A stretch of 64,000 nucleotides of DNA. It comes from Cryobacterium sp. CG_9.6. GTDB taxonomy: Bacteria; Actinomycetota; Actinomycetes; Actinomycetales; Microbacteriaceae. Both the position numbers and the translations under genes were made by a program. The stretch lies in assembly GCF_029893365.1 (NCBI RefSeq), contig NZ_JARXUZ010000001.1, positions 1,612,001 to 1,676,000 on the forward strand, written 5' to 3'. The notes below the pieces were generated by a model. The model was not told the origin of the DNA. It ran no database searches and worked only from the letters and a program-made list of their open reading frames with translations. Below, piece by piece: positions 16,672 to 25,916 of the stretch. Position 1 is the stretch's first letter. Every line of letters starts with the position of its first letter.

Positions 16672-16993
16672 ACCACGCGGGCGAGCGCAAGGCGCCACCC
16701 AATTTCAGGGCGTGAATATTTCGAATCGTGACGGACGCGAACGCGAACGCGCCTGCGGATACCGTCCTCGCAGGCAGGGACGTGTACGGCGCCACGGAAC
16801 AATCTGTGCTCGCTTGCACGGGGAGAAACCTTGACCTGAAGCCATGTTTCGTGTTTTCACGCGTTTTGTGAACTTTCTGTTACGAATCGGGCAATGACGC
16901 AAAAACCTTGCCTTTCTGTTTACCAGCGGAATACTTTAGTTACATCAGAAGGAAATCACGGCTGTCGTGGTTTGAGGCAAGGGACAGCAAAAC
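16672..16993. other. 322-base intergenic region before the ThDP-ABC operon
   Basis: No gene was found. A 7-base hairpin (GCCTGCG and CGCAGGC, roughly 16752-16776) could terminate the regulator transcript. The last 90 bases are AT-rich compared with the surroundings and hold the candidate promoter at 16908-16937. No known riboswitch fold was recognised. Confidence 0.5.
16908..16937 (+). promoter_or_regulatory. Candidate housekeeping promoter of the ThDP-ABC operon
   Basis: TTGCCT (16908-16913) and TACTTT (16932-16937) lie 18 bases apart, close to -35/-10 consensus spacing, in a locally AT-rich segment 57 bases before the start of the first gene. The call rests on sequence resemblance only. 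Confidence 0.35.
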
Positions 16994-18610
16994 ATGACCG
17001 AAATTCAACGCACCGGCGGAGACCTCGCCATTGAAACGCTTGAGGCGCTGGGTGCCCGCACCGTATTTGGTATCCCTGGCCAGCACGCCCTCGGCCTTTT
17101 CGATGCCCTCAGCCGGGGTCATCTCGACTTCGTGAGTTCCCGGGTGGAAAACAATGCGGCGTTCGCTGCCGATGGTTTTTCCCGCGCCACCGGCGAGGTT
17201 GGTGTCCTGTTCCTGTCCGCCGGCCCGGGCGCGTTGACCGCCCTAGCCGGGCTTCAGGAGGCACACGCAACAGGAGTCCCGATCGTCGTTATCGCCAGTC
17301 AGATTCCCCGAGTCGGCCTCGGTGGTGCCCGTAAGGGGCTTCTGCACCAGCTCGACGACCAGCGTGACGCCGCCGCCCAGGTGAGCAAGGACACGTGGCT
17401 CGTGCGCACCCCCGGGCAGATTCCATCGGCGATTGCTGATGCGTGGACGCTGGCAGTATCGGCACCCGCTGGTCCGGTGTGGGTCGAAATTCCCCAAGAC
17501 GTCCTCTTGGAATCGACCGATCTGCCGCCGGTCGTTGACATACATGCGGCTGCTTTTGCCCGTTCACCGCGCGCTGAACTAATTTCTGAAGCTGTGCGTT
17601 TGATTGATGGGGCGAGAAACCCCGTGATTCTCGTGGGCGGCGGCGCGCGGCGGTCCGGGGCGGAGCGTGAACTGATCGCCCTCGCAGAACGAATTCAGGC
17701 TCCAGTTGTGAGTACCGTCGGCGGTAAGGGGGTGTTCCCGTGGGCGCACGAACTGAGTGCGCAGTCCTGGGTTGAAGACAGGTACACGACTGAGCTACTA
17801 GAGAATGCAGACGTACTCGTTATCGTGGGCACATCGCTCGGTGAGATCACGAGCAACTACTTCACCTTCGCCCCCACCGGTCGCTTGATCCAGATTGATG
17901 CAGAAGCTCGGGTTCTTGAGTCAAACCATCCGGCTTTGGGTATCCATGCCGATGCAGCACTGGCGCTTGGAGCTCTGGCCAATGCAGTGCAGCCGGCGCA
18001 GCGCCCGGAATCGTCGCGCACGGTGAGAACGTTGCTGCTCAATATAAAGGAGCGCCTGGATAGCCAAGACCTCGGATTAGAACGCGGCCTCCTGGCCGAC
18101 ATTCGGTCTGCAGTCCCGGATGATGCGGACACCTTCTGGGATATGACCATCGCTGGATACTGGGCCTGGTCTGCTTGGGATCCCAGACGCGGCGGCTTTC
18201 ACAGCGCCCAAGGAGCCGGAGGACTTGGCTTCGGCTTTCCAGCCGCACTCGGTGGGGCCGCGGGAACGGAGCGACACACATTCGCCGTCTCCGGCGATGG
18301 CGGCGCCATGTACTCCATCGCCGAGCTGGCCGCTGCACGGCAACACAACACCCCGGTGACGTGGCTCATCGTCGACGATGGCGGCTACGGAATCCTGCGG
18401 GAATACATGGTCGAAAGCTTCGGCCAGGCTACCGCCACCGAACTGGCCCGTCCCGATTTTGCTGCCCTCGCGGCGTCATTCGGCGTTCCTGCCTGGAATG
18501 CGACACCGCAAACGCTCGCAGCAGACCTCGCGGCGGCTTGGGCCACCGCCGGACCCACCGTGGTCGTGCTCAGCGCTCATCTCGCGCTCTTCGCACCCAC
18601 TCACCTCTAA
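16994..18610 (+). CDS. Thiamine-diphosphate-dependent enzyme (acetolactate synthase/benzoylformate decarboxylase family)
   Basis: The protein has 538 residues in the usual Pyr, central and PP domain order. The catalytic Glu52 lies in SSRVENNAAFAADG; the ThDP/Mg motif starts with SGDGG (433-437) and runs to DDGGYG (461-466), with Asp in place of the common Asn-containing end. The central domain VILVGGGARRSGAERE is degenerate at the FAD-type site. The family carboligates or decarboxylates 2-oxo acids; the precise substrate cannot be read from sequence. It is the first gene of an operon with a polar amino-acid ABC transporter and a D-2-hydroxyacid dehydrogenase, suggesting processing of an imported amino-acid-like compound through a 2-oxo acid. 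Confidence 0.85.
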   Translation: MTEIQRTGGDLAIETLEALGARTVFGIPGQHALGLFDALSRGHLDFVSSRVENNAAFAADGFSRATGEVGVLFLSAGPGALTALAGLQEAHATGVPIVVIASQIPRVGLGGARKGLLHQLDDQRDAAAQVSKDTWLVRTPGQIPSAIADAWTLAVSAPAGPVWVEIPQDVLLESTDLPPVVDIHAAAFARSPRAELISEAVRLIDGARNPVILVGGGARRSGAERELIALAERIQAPVVSTVGGKGVFPWAHELSAQSWVEDRYTTELLENADVLVIVGTSLGEITSNYFTFAPTGRLIQIDAEARVLESNHPALGIHADAALALGALANAVQPAQRPESSRTVRTLLLNIKERLDSQDLGLERGLLADIRSAVPDDADTFWDMTIAGYWAWSAWDPRRGGFHSAQGAGGLGFGFPAALGGAAGTERHTFAVSGDGGAMYSIAELAAARQHNTPVTWLIVDDGGYGILREYMVESFGQATATELARPDFAALAASFGVPAWNATPQTLAADLAAAWATAGPTVVVLSAHLALFAPTHL

Positions 18611-18681
18611 CTTTTACCCCCGAGAACCGCCAGCCCCATCCTGCACAACTGTTCCCCGCACTCACAACCATCGGAGAAATA

Positions 18682-19614
18682 ATGTCGTCGTTCACTTCAC
18701 GCAGCGGATCAAAGATCCGTCCCAGTATCTCCGTTCTTGTCGCCGGTTTAGCGTCTGTCGCCTTACTGTCCGGCTGCGCCGCTGCTGCCGAACCTGCCGC
18801 CGCGCCAGCAGCAGATGCTGCGGTGAGTGCTGACAGCACTCTGTTCGACATGTTGCCCGCCGACATTCAGACCAGCAAGGTCATCAAGATTGGCACGGAG
18901 GCGATGTACGCGCCCTACGAGTACCTCGACACCGACGGCACCACCATCGTCGGGCTTGACCCGGACCTTGTGACCGCTCTGACCCAGCGACTCGGCGTCA
19001 CCTTCGAGCTCACCAACGCCGCCTTCGACGGACTTCTGCCCGCGCTCGACGCGAACCGGTTTGACATGCTGGCCGCCGGTTACACGAACACCGTCGAGCG
19101 TCAGGCGCAGTATGACTTCGTGAACTATTACAAGTCCAGCCAAGGCATTGTCGTAAAAGCAGGAAACCCGGAGAGCATCGTGACGATGGAGGACCTCTGC
19201 GGCCAGCCGGTGTCCGTTCTGAAGGCATCCGCTCAAGAGAGCATGCTCGTCGCCCTCAATGACGGGGAATGCGCCGCGAATAAGGTGGATATCGTTGCTC
19301 TGCCCGACAACCAAACCGCGTTCCTGCAGGTTCAGAGCGGCCGAGTCAATGCCCTGCTGGTGCAGGATGCCGTGGCTCGGTACAACATTTCCCAGCAGGG
19401 GGAGAACGGCACCTTTGAAGTGTCCAACACTGAGCTGATCACACCCACCCTCGTGGGCATGATGTTTCGCAAGGACTCCACCGAGCTGAGCGGCGCGATT
19501 CAAGCCGCACTCCAGTCGCTCATTGACGATGGTACCTACGCCGAGATCCTTGACATCCACACCCTCACCAGCGGCGCAGTCGATTCCGCCACCATCAACG
19601 GCGGAATCGAGTAA
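18682..19614 (+). CDS. Substrate-binding lipoprotein of polar amino-acid ABC transporter
   Basis: The protein has 310 residues. The start at 18682 follows CGGAG; the reading frame is open upstream but that part overlaps the previous gene. A lipoprotein signal peptide ends in LLSGC, followed by an Ala-rich linker. The family-3 solute-binding domain shows KVIKIGTEAMYAPYEYLD near residue 75, GLDPDLVTALTQRLG, and FDGLLPALDANRFDMLAAG, all typical of carriers for polar or charged amino acids. The conserved Arg for the ligand carboxylate in TNTVERQAQYDF is present. It sits 71 bases after the ThDP gene and 2 bases before the permease gene. Confidence 0.9.
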   Translation: MSSFTSRSGSKIRPSISVLVAGLASVALLSGCAAAAEPAAAPAADAAVSADSTLFDMLPADIQTSKVIKIGTEAMYAPYEYLDTDGTTIVGLDPDLVTALTQRLGVTFELTNAAFDGLLPALDANRFDMLAAGYTNTVERQAQYDFVNYYKSSQGIVVKAGNPESIVTMEDLCGQPVSVLKASAQESMLVALNDGECAANKVDIVALPDNQTAFLQVQSGRVNALLVQDAVARYNISQQGENGTFEVSNTELITPTLVGMMFRKDSTELSGAIQAALQSLIDDGTYAEILDIHTLTSGAVDSATINGGIE

Positions 19615-19616
19615 TC

Positions 19617-20540
19617 ATGTCTATCCACGAGACGGAGACCGGGACGCTGGAGGTGGCTTCACCTGCCATGCCTGGTCTCCGGGTCGTGCAAAACCGCAAA
19701 TACGGGCAGTGGATTTCTGGTGCCCTCGTTCTCGCAGTCCTTGTCGCATTCGTGAATACCATCGCTACGAACGAGTCGATCCGCTGGGAAGTGATCGCTC
19801 AATACCTGACCTACCCCACAATTTTGTCTGGCCTGTGGACGACTGTCTGGCTCACGGTAGTGAGTCTCGTCGTCGGCGTTATTGGCGGCATCCTGCTTGC
19901 CGTAATGCGCATGTCGAAAAATGTCGTGCTCTTCGCCGTCAGTGGGGCCTACATCTGGTTCTTCCGAGGCACGCCTCTGCTCGTTCAGCTGTTGCTTTGG
20001 TATAACTTGGCGCTATTCTTTCCGCGACTTGGCCTCGGTGCCTTGAGCGTCGACACCAACATGTTCATTACGCCGGTAATGGCAGCACTCCTCGCCCTGG
20101 CCTTGAACGAGGCGGCATATATGGCTGAAATTGTGCGCGGAGGTATTCTGGCCGTGCACCCCGGCCAAAAGGAAGCGGGATCGGCCCTCGGCATGCCTAA
20201 CGGAGCTGTCCTTCGGCGGATTGTCCTTCCTCAGGCAATGAAGGTGGTTATCCCGCCTGCAGGCAACGAGTTGATTACTCTGCTCAAAATGACCTCGCTG
20301 GTCGCCGTCATTGGTGCAGGTGACCTTCTGACAAATGCGCAATACATCGGAACGCGCGACTTCACCCCCATGGAGATGCTCCTCGTCGCGACCGTGTGGT
20401 ACCTGCTGCTGACGACCATTGCCACGTTCGGGCAGTACCTTCTCGAGAGGCGACTGATGCGCAGCAGCACACGGACGGCCCGGCGCCCGCTGCTTCGGCA
20501 GCTTCTTCGCAACCTCACCCCCGATCGCGTGCGCCCATGA
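19617..20540 (+). CDS. Polar amino-acid ABC transporter permease
   Basis: The protein has 307 residues with a hydrophobic segment near residues 33-52 and the HisM-type membrane domain at about 70-285. It begins with [24 protein letters not shown] and carries the [15 protein letters not shown] motif and the EAA loop ([29 protein letters not shown]) that docks to the ATPase. A single permease gene suggests a homodimer in the membrane. It follows the binding protein by 2 bases and overlaps the ATPase gene by ATGA. The C-terminal tail is Arg-rich and cytoplasmic. Confidence 0.92.
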   Translation: MSIHETETGTLEVASPAMPGLRVVQNRKYGQWISGALVLAVLVAFVNTIATNESIRWEVIAQYLTYPTILSGLWTTVWLTVVSLVVGVIGGILLAVMRMSKNVVLFAVSGAYIWFFRGTPLLVQLLLWYNLALFFPRLGLGALSVDTNMFITPVMAALLALALNEAAYMAEIVRGGILAVHPGQKEAGSALGMPNGAVLRRIVLPQAMKVVIPPAGNELITLLKMTSLVAVIGAGDLLTNAQYIGTRDFTPMEMLLVATVWYLLLTTIATFGQYLLERRLMRSSTRTARRPLLRQLLRNLTPDRVRP

Positions 20541-21376
20541 GCGCCCAGAACGACGACAGGACACCGATTGTGACGAGTGAAGCAGCACGCAGCACCGCCC
20601 CGCAGGCTCAGGGTCAACTTATGGTTGATGCGGCGAACCTCTACAAGTCCTATGGGGCCGTTGATGTGCTCAGAAACGTGTCGCTGCAGGTGAAGGCTGG
20701 CGAAGTGACGTGTGTGCTCGGCCCGTCAGGCAGCGGAAAATCGACACTGCTGCGCTGCCTGAATCACCTCGAAAAACCCGATGCGGGCACGATCACCGTT
20801 GATGGTGCGCTCATCGGCTACCGCCGGAAAGGTGATGTTCTCCACGAGCTTGGGAACAAAGCTATTTCGCGTCAGCGCGAAGACTTGGGGATGGTCTTTC
20901 AGGGTTTCAACCTGTTCCCTCATATGACAGCGCTGCAGAACATCACGGAAGCTCCGGGTCGACTGCGCCGAGAGAGCTCGGCCGCGTTGCGCACCCGGGC
21001 CCAAGATCTCCTGACAAGGGTGGGTCTGGCAGATATGGGGGACCGGTACCCGAGCCAGCTCTCCGGTGGGCAGCAGCAGCGAGTGGCGATCGCACGGGCA
21101 CTGGCCATGCAGCCCAAGGTCATGTTGTTCGATGAGCCTACATCTGCCCTCGACCCGGAACTGGTCAGCGAAGTTCTCGATGTCATGCGAAGCCTCGCCG
21201 CATCCGGTGTCACGATGATCGTTGTCACGCACGAGATCGGATTTGCCCGAGAAGTGGCCGACAGCGTCGTGTTCATGGACCACGGCGTGATTGTTGAGGC
21301 GGGGCCGCCGGAGCAGGTCTTTGATGCCCCCGTTCACAATCGCACGAAAGCATTTTTGTCGCGTGTGCTCAAGTGA
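20537..21376 (+). CDS. Polar amino-acid ABC transporter ATPase
   Basis: The protein has 279 residues from ATG 20537, whose ATGA overlaps the permease stop. Walker [11 protein letters not shown]-loop [16 protein letters not shown], signature [15 protein letters not shown], Walker [15 protein letters not shown] and switch His in [15 protein letters not shown] are all intact. The HMTALQNI and [10 protein letters not shown] details are those of the GlnQ/HisP subfamily. It couples ATP hydrolysis to import with the two preceding gene products. A short extra N-terminal stretch of about 25 residues precedes the domain. The downstream dehydrogenase starts inside its stop codon (GTGA). Confidence 0.93.
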   Translation: MSAQNDDRTPIVTSEAARSTAPQAQGQLMVDAANLYKSYGAVDVLRNVSLQVKAGEVTCVLGPSGSGKSTLLRCLNHLEKPDAGTITVDGALIGYRRKGDVLHELGNKAISRQREDLGMVFQGFNLFPHMTALQNITEAPGRLRRESSAALRTRAQDLLTRVGLADMGDRYPSQLSGGQQQRVAIARALAMQPKVMLFDEPTSALDPELVSEVLDVMRSLAASGVTMIVVTHEIGFAREVADSVVFMDHGVIVEAGPPEQVFDAPVHNRTKAFLSRVLK

Positions 21377-22332
21377 ATTCGCGTCAGACGATTGTTGTCC
21401 TTGACCCTTTCGCATCCGTTGACCGCATTGAGGCGATATTGGGGAAGGATGCAGAGCATTTTGAGGTTGTGGCTGCCGTAACTCTGCCTACCTCGGGCGA
21501 TGTGTTTGCTGTGCTGCTCGGTCCGGAAACACCCATAACGGGTTCTGAAGTGGCGAACCTGACCGGGTTGCGGATCGTGTCCGTAAGCTCGACCGGGTTC
21601 GACCACGTTCCGGTGCACGCCGTGACGGCAGCTGGCGCCTGGGTGAGCACAGCCGCGGGCTATTGCACCGACGAGGTAGCCGAACATGCGTTGGCGCTGA
21701 TCCTTGGCGGATTACGTGGGGTCCCCGCCCTAGACGCGAGTGTCCGCCGCGGAAAATGGGACGTGACTTTGAGCAGGCCCAAACGCATTCGTGGCGCTGT
21801 TGTTGGGTTGGTGGGGTTCGGGCGGATCGCACAGGCCGTGGCCGGACTACTTCGCCCGCTCGGTGTGGTCGTGAAGGCCTACGACCCGTGGATCCCAGAC
21901 GATGTCTTCGAGCGATTCGGCGTCTCCAGAGCACAATCCATTGAGACTGCACTTCAGAATGCGGATGCCGTGAGTCTGCACGTGCCACTGATCCCTGAAA
22001 CTGTGCACCTGATTGATTCCACCAGGATGGCAATACTGCGCCGGGGAACGTTCTTAGTCAATGTCGCTCGGGGTTCCCTCATTGACACGGATGCTGTCTG
22101 TGACGCAATCGAGAGCGGGCAATTGTCGGGCGCGGCCCTCGACGTTTTCCAGGAAGAACCGCTGCCAATGGACGCTCGTGTTCGGCAGATCGCGAGGGTG
22201 CTTCTCAGCCCGCACGGAGCTTGGTACTCCGACGAAGCGGAGGAGCGCCTGTTCACCATGGCGACCGAATCGATTCTGGATGTTTTCCACGGTCGGACAC
22301 CGGCTGGCGCGGTTGCCGCCCCCGCGATCTAG
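21373..22332 (+). CDS. D-2-hydroxyacid dehydrogenase family protein
   Basis: The protein has 319 residues starting at GTG 21373, which overlaps the ATPase stop as GTGA. NAD-binding [16 protein letters not shown] lies at about 140-155. The catalytic triad is visible as Arg in NVARGSLID, Glu in DVFQEEPLP and His in LSPHGAWYS. The segment [12 protein letters not shown] and the [13 protein letters not shown] helix are typical of the phosphoglycerate/2-hydroxyacid dehydrogenase group. It reduces a 2-oxo acid to a D-2-hydroxy acid or the reverse. As last gene of the ThDP-ABC operon it probably handles the 2-oxo acid linked to the ThDP enzyme. Confidence 0.88.
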   Translation: MNSRQTIVVLDPFASVDRIEAILGKDAEHFEVVAAVTLPTSGDVFAVLLGPETPITGSEVANLTGLRIVSVSSTGFDHVPVHAVTAAGAWVSTAAGYCTDEVAEHALALILGGLRGVPALDASVRRGKWDVTLSRPKRIRGAVVGLVGFGRIAQAVAGLLRPLGVVVKAYDPWIPDDVFERFGVSRAQSIETALQNADAVSLHVPLIPETVHLIDSTRMAILRRGTFLVNVARGSLIDTDAVCDAIESGQLSGAALDVFQEEPLPMDARVRQIARVLLSPHGAWYSDEAEERLFTMATESILDVFHGRTPAGAVAAPAI

Positions 22333-22350
22333 ACGGGCTCCTTCTCGGCG

Positions 22351-22473
22351 CTAACCCTGGCGGGCTTTCAGTCGCGGGTTCTTCTTGTTGATCACAAACA
22401 CGCGTCCCCGTCGGTGCACGATTTGAGCGCCCGGGAGTTTCTTGAGCGCCTTCAGCGAATTTCGAACCTTCAT
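22351..22473 (-). CDS. rpmJ: Ribosomal protein L36, zinc-free paralogue (RpmJ2/YkgO type)
   Basis: A 40-codon gene, ATG 22473 to TAG 22351, encodes a very basic peptide: [20 protein letters not shown] for the first half, then [20 protein letters not shown]. This is bL36 with all Cys/His zinc ligands of the ordinary form missing, which marks the C-minus paralogue. In known systems Zur derepresses this copy when zinc is scarce so that it replaces the zinc-binding L36 and frees zinc. The Zur-like operator 22490-22506 lies 17 bases upstream, shared with the divergent COG0523 GTPase gene. It converges with the dehydrogenase gene 18 bases away. Confidence 0.92.
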   Translation of the reverse strand: MKVRNSLKALKKLPGAQIVHRRGRVFVINKKNPRLKARQG

Positions 22474-22489
22474 AGTCACCTGTTTCTTA

Positions 22490-22506
22490 TTGAGAATGAA
22501 TATCAA
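22490..22506. promoter_or_regulatory. Zur-like operator between rpmJ paralogue and COG0523 gene
   Basis: TTGAGAATGAATATCAA has TTGA/TCAA ends around an AT-rich centre and fits the general actinobacterial Zur-box form (TGAnAATnATnnTCA). It lies 17 bases from the L36-paralogue start and 15 bases from the GTPase start, so one bound Zur dimer pair could silence both transcripts. Both neighbours are classical Zur-regulon members. Confidence 0.75.
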
Positions 22507-22520
22507 CTAGAGTTGCAGGC

Positions 22521-23549
22521 ATGACAACCTCTTCTCGTTGCACCGTGAATCTCATCAGTGGACTGACCGGCGCCGGCAAGTCATCGACGGCGCGGGCCAG
22601 CGGCACAACCTTCATCGGTGTTGATGGCTCCGATCACGGCTCCGTATCTAACGCAATAGCCAGCACCCTACCCACGGACGTGATGCTGGAGATGCACCCG
22701 TCGGTCGTCCCGATCGAGGTGGCGGTCTCGGTAATGGCCCTCGCCGGAGACCGCGCCCTTCGGCTCGAGCAGCAATCCTTCGACATCGACATCGGCAATT
22801 TCGTGAGTGTGATTGACGCGTCCACGTTTTGGACCGACATCCGCAGCGATGCTCTCGCGCCGATTCCACCCGTGTTGTGCGTTACCCATGGCGAACACGA
22901 TCGAACAATCGCCGATGCGCTCGTTGAGCAGATCGAATGGGCCAGCGTTGTCGTCATCAATAAGACCGACCTCTCGACAGCCGCCGACTGTGCTGACCTT
23001 CGTGACTTCGTCCGCTTGCTCAATCCCTCCAGCCACGTGATGTTCGCCCGATACGGGCGGAGCGCAAGCAGCCCGTGGCCGCCACCGCGCGAGAAAATGC
23101 TGGACTGGTTACAGCAGAGTCCCGGTTGGATCCGTCAGCTCAACAGTGAGGGGCTTCCTACCATCGGGCGCAGCGGACTCGGATGCGTTGTGTATCGTGA
23201 CCTGCTACCGTTTCACCCGGGCCGACTTGCTGATTTCCTCAGCACTCACACGGCAGACGCGGGCGAGATCCTGCGCTCCCGGGGTCTCTTCCGTCTGGCG
23301 TCTCGTCCGCACACTGTGGGCTCGTGGAACAGCGCAGGCCCCACCATCGGCTTCGAACCCACCAGCATGGGCAGCCACGACCCCGAGTCGCCATGGGGCC
23401 AGGAGATCGCCTTTTTTGGAAAAGATCTCGACGCAGCCGCGCTCACCGCAAACCTAGATGCGTGCCTGTTGACCAATCGTGAGTTTGTCGGCGGCCCCAT
23501 CGAATGGCGGTCCCTTGCCGATCCCTTTCCGGCGTGGGACGTCAACTAG
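22521..23549 (+). CDS. COG0523 (CobW-like) GTPase, probable zinc-homeostasis metallochaperone
   Basis: The protein has 342 residues. Walker A GLTGAGKSS lies at 14-22 and the guanine-specifying NKTD at 147-150. A CobW C-terminal-like domain begins at about 205 (RSGLGCVVYRDLLPFHPGRLADFL). Most COG0523 proteins have a CxCC metal site shortly after Walker A; here the corresponding stretch (DHGSVSNAIAS) has no Cys, so metal binding must differ. Position behind a Zur-like box and opposite the zinc-free L36 gene indicates a role in zinc shortage. It is followed 40 bases later by a 2Fe-2S thioredoxin-like gene. Confidence 0.85.
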   Translation: MTTSSRCTVNLISGLTGAGKSSTARASGTTFIGVDGSDHGSVSNAIASTLPTDVMLEMHPSVVPIEVAVSVMALAGDRALRLEQQSFDIDIGNFVSVIDASTFWTDIRSDALAPIPPVLCVTHGEHDRTIADALVEQIEWASVVVINKTDLSTAADCADLRDFVRLLNPSSHVMFARYGRSASSPWPPPREKMLDWLQQSPGWIRQLNSEGLPTIGRSGLGCVVYRDLLPFHPGRLADFLSTHTADAGEILRSRGLFRLASRPHTVGSWNSAGPTIGFEPTSMGSHDPESPWGQEIAFFGKDLDAAALTANLDACLLTNREFVGGPIEWRSLADPFPAWDVN

Positions 23550-23589
23550 AACGCTCCGAAATATCAGCCTCCTCAACACAACTGAACGG

Positions 23590-24024
23590 ATGCCCAACAT
23601 GGAACGCACGACAGTTTCGTCTTCAACTGAGCGAGAAGCCAGCGGCCCTCTCGTTGCACTGTGTGCAGGGCACCGCTGCAGCGCACTTCACCGCTTGGCC
23701 GCCGGCCAAAGTGGCACCGACCGCCTGCGGTCAACAATCGCCGCCGAAAGGGGAGCGGTTCTTGTGGCGACAGAGTGTCTCGGAGCTTGCGCCAGCGGAG
23801 CTGTTGCTGCAGTCGCCCGGCGTGATGGACCCAGCGGAAAAACGGGGCCCTCGGTGTGGATCGGCGGGATGGACCAGCAGGAAACCCTGGATGCGGTCTT
23901 GGACTGGGTGTCCGCGGGTGGTCCACCGCGCATCGATGCTCCGCTCACCGCTATCCCAGCCGAACTGGACAGTGCCGTTCTCGGTATCGGCACGCCTATT
24001 CGGACACACCGCCCCACGTGTTGA
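23590..24024 (+). CDS. 2Fe-2S thioredoxin-like ferredoxin domain protein
   Basis: The protein has 144 residues from ATG 23590 (ATG 23599 is the alternative). Four Cys in the order LCAGHRC and ECLGAC, with about 35 residues between the pairs, match the thioredoxin-like [2Fe-2S] domain that covers about residues 15-100. The C-terminal stretch is variable. Genes of this type often follow COG0523 GTPase genes in actinobacteria; its function there is not settled. It is probably co-transcribed with the GTPase and so under the same Zur-like control, which would place an iron-sulphur protein in the zinc-starvation response. Confidence 0.7.
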   Translation: MPNMERTTVSSSTEREASGPLVALCAGHRCSALHRLAAGQSGTDRLRSTIAAERGAVLVATECLGACASGAVAAVARRDGPSGKTGPSVWIGGMDQQETLDAVLDWVSAGGPPRIDAPLTAIPAELDSAVLGIGTPIRTHRPTC

Positions 24025-24053
24025 CTACGGGTTCACCAGAATTCCGGCCACCG

Positions 24054-24881
24054 CTACCAGGCTGACGCACTCATAGATGATACGGCGAGCGCCGTAACAT
24101 AGGGCAGCGCGGCAAGGGCCGACCAGGCCACGGGTGCGCGCCGGGTGGCATTCCGGGGATCCCAGCTGAACAGGAGGGCCGCCAGCCCGAAAGCCACGGC
24201 CCCGCCCGCGGTCAGAATCGCGAGCGACCACCACGGCTGGGTGGCGACCTGGCCCAGTGCGAGTGCGGAGAAGGCATCCATTGCGTAGCTGGTGGGAAGA
24301 AGCATCGCGACCGTGTCGAGCCCGGTGGGCAGGATGCTGACGGGAAGCATGAGTCCGCCGAGAATCATGGAGGGTAAGAAGACGAGTTGGGACAGCAGCA
24401 CGGTTACCCGTGAGTTCGAGGACACGACACCGATGAGCGCTCCGATGCCGGCCAGCGCGAAGGCCGAGACCACGAAGACCAGGAGGAATCCACCCCAGTT
24501 GACAATGGCCTGGCCACCGAAGATGAGGGGTGCGGTGACGGCGATGATCATCGTGACCAGCAGAGCGTGAACCATGCTGGTGATGAGGGGGATCGTGAGC
24601 AGGGAGAGCGCCGGTACCCCGTTGATCTTGTAGGAACGGAAGATGCCTGCGTTTCTCGCATTCACGAGTGTGTCGGGCATTCCCAGCAGCGCCCCGCTCA
24701 TGATGGCGAACAGGGACATGGCGGGAATCACCGTAAGGAGAAAACCCGGGTTGATCTCGCCCATCAGTGCGCCCAACAGAGCATAAACGCCGAGGGGAAA
24801 CAGGTAATTCATCAGCAGAAGCGTCTTGTTACGAAGCCCGAACCGGAACTCGAAGCCGAGGTGCATGGCGAAGGCGCTCAT
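24054..24881 (-). CDS. ABC-2 type exporter permease
   Basis: The protein has 275 residues with six membrane helices and a cytoplasmic N-terminus (FEFRFGLRNKTLLLMNYLFPL). The segment FLPSMILGGLMLPVSILP before helix 5 is the hallmark of ABC-2 permeases such as those of drug and daunorubicin-type exporters. ATG 24881 overlaps the ATPase stop as ATGA. The partner ATPase gene carries an in-frame stop, so export may be reduced or lost. The transported substance is unknown. Confidence 0.88.
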   Translation of the reverse strand: MSAFAMHLGFEFRFGLRNKTLLLMNYLFPLGVYALLGALMGEINPGFLLTVIPAMSLFAIMSGALLGMPDTLVNARNAGIFRSYKINGVPALSLLTIPLITSMVHALLVTMIIAVTAPLIFGGQAIVNWGGFLLVFVVSAFALAGIGALIGVVSSNSRVTVLLSQLVFLPSMILGGLMLPVSILPTGLDTVAMLLPTSYAMDAFSALALGQVATQPWWSLAILTAGGAVAFGLAALLFSWDPRNATRRAPVAWSALAALPYVTALAVSSMSASAW

Positions 24882-25786
24882 CGGCTCGTACCCTCCGTCG
24901 TGATTTCGAGAAACCGTTCTTCTAAACTCGGCCTCTCGACGCGCAGGTCGATCAGCGAGTCTGCCTTGGACGTGATGAACGCGATGAGAGCCGGTACCGT
25001 TTGGCCGACATCGTCGCTGAGATACACCACATATTCCCCGCGGGTTGGGGGCTGCTGAACGGCGGGGAAGACGGCATCCGGCAGGCTCAGGCACTCTCGT
25101 TCGGTGCGCACCGAGATTCGCGTGAGGCCAGCCCCCGATGCTGTCAGTTCCAGCGGGGTGCCGGTCGCCACGATCTTTCCGCGGAGGAGGATGGCAATGC
25201 GGGTGGCCAGTTCCGACGCTTCGGCCATGTCGTGAGTGGCGAGCAGGATTGTGGTGCCGGCCTGCTGAAGCTCGCGGATGAGATCGTGCAGCATCACGCG
25301 CGATGACACGTCGAGGCCGGCGGTGGGTTCGTCCAGGATGAGAACCGCGGGGCTGTGCACCACGACGAGGGCAAGAGAGAGCCGGCGTTGCTGGCCGCTG
25401 GAGAGCTCGTGGTACTGGGCGCTCCGCTTATCTCCCAAGCCGACCCTTTCCACCAGATCGAAGCGAGGCGCGATCCCGTGATACGTGCAGAAGAAACGCA
25501 TCGCCTCGTCTACACGGAGGCTCTCCGGGAGTGCCGAGGACTGCAACTGCACGCCGATCAGGTTGCTGAGCCGTCGGCCGCCCGCGCCCGGATCTACGTC
25601 GCCGACGCGCAGCCGTCCGCCATCCGCTCGCCTCAGGCCTTCGAGGCACTCGAGCGTCGTGGTCTTACCCGCTCCATTCGGCCCGAGTAGGCCGAAGACG
25701 TCGCCAGATTCCACGTCAAAACTGATTCCGTCGACCGCGACGACGTCGCCTTAAGACTTGCGTAAGTCCTGAACACGAATCGTCAT
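24878..25786 (-). pseudogene. ABC exporter ATPase gene with one in-frame stop (codon 12)
   Basis: The full gene would run from ATG 25786. The peptide begins MTIRVQDLRKS, then TAA at 25751-25753, then GDVVAVDGISFDVESGD and onwards in the same frame. Homologues have Tyr at this place (RKSYG), so a single TAT/TAC to TAA change explains it. After the stop all motifs are intact: Walker A GPNGAGKTT, signature LSSGQQRRLSLAL, Walker B VLILDEPTAGLD and switch His ATHDMAEAS. A restart at GTG 25714 would give 278 residues lacking the A-loop strand that stacks on ATP. The gene is therefore either a very recent pseudogene, a base error, or still used through reinitiation. Confidence 0.85.
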
Positions 25787-25916
25787 GCTGCTCAGTGAAC
25801 CACCGTGCGGCACACGCGGCTAGGCCGAAGTGCGGTGTGCACTGCCCCGAGGAACACCGCCGATGTCGTTCCATTTTGGTAAATGGTTCACCCGCTTTTC
25901 GCCGTGGGGCGGCAGG

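Noticed and set aside
16672-16993. Guanidine or ThDP riboswitch in front of the ThDP operon
   Set aside because: The region lacks the conserved bases of ykkC-type and THI-type riboswitches that I could look for by eye.
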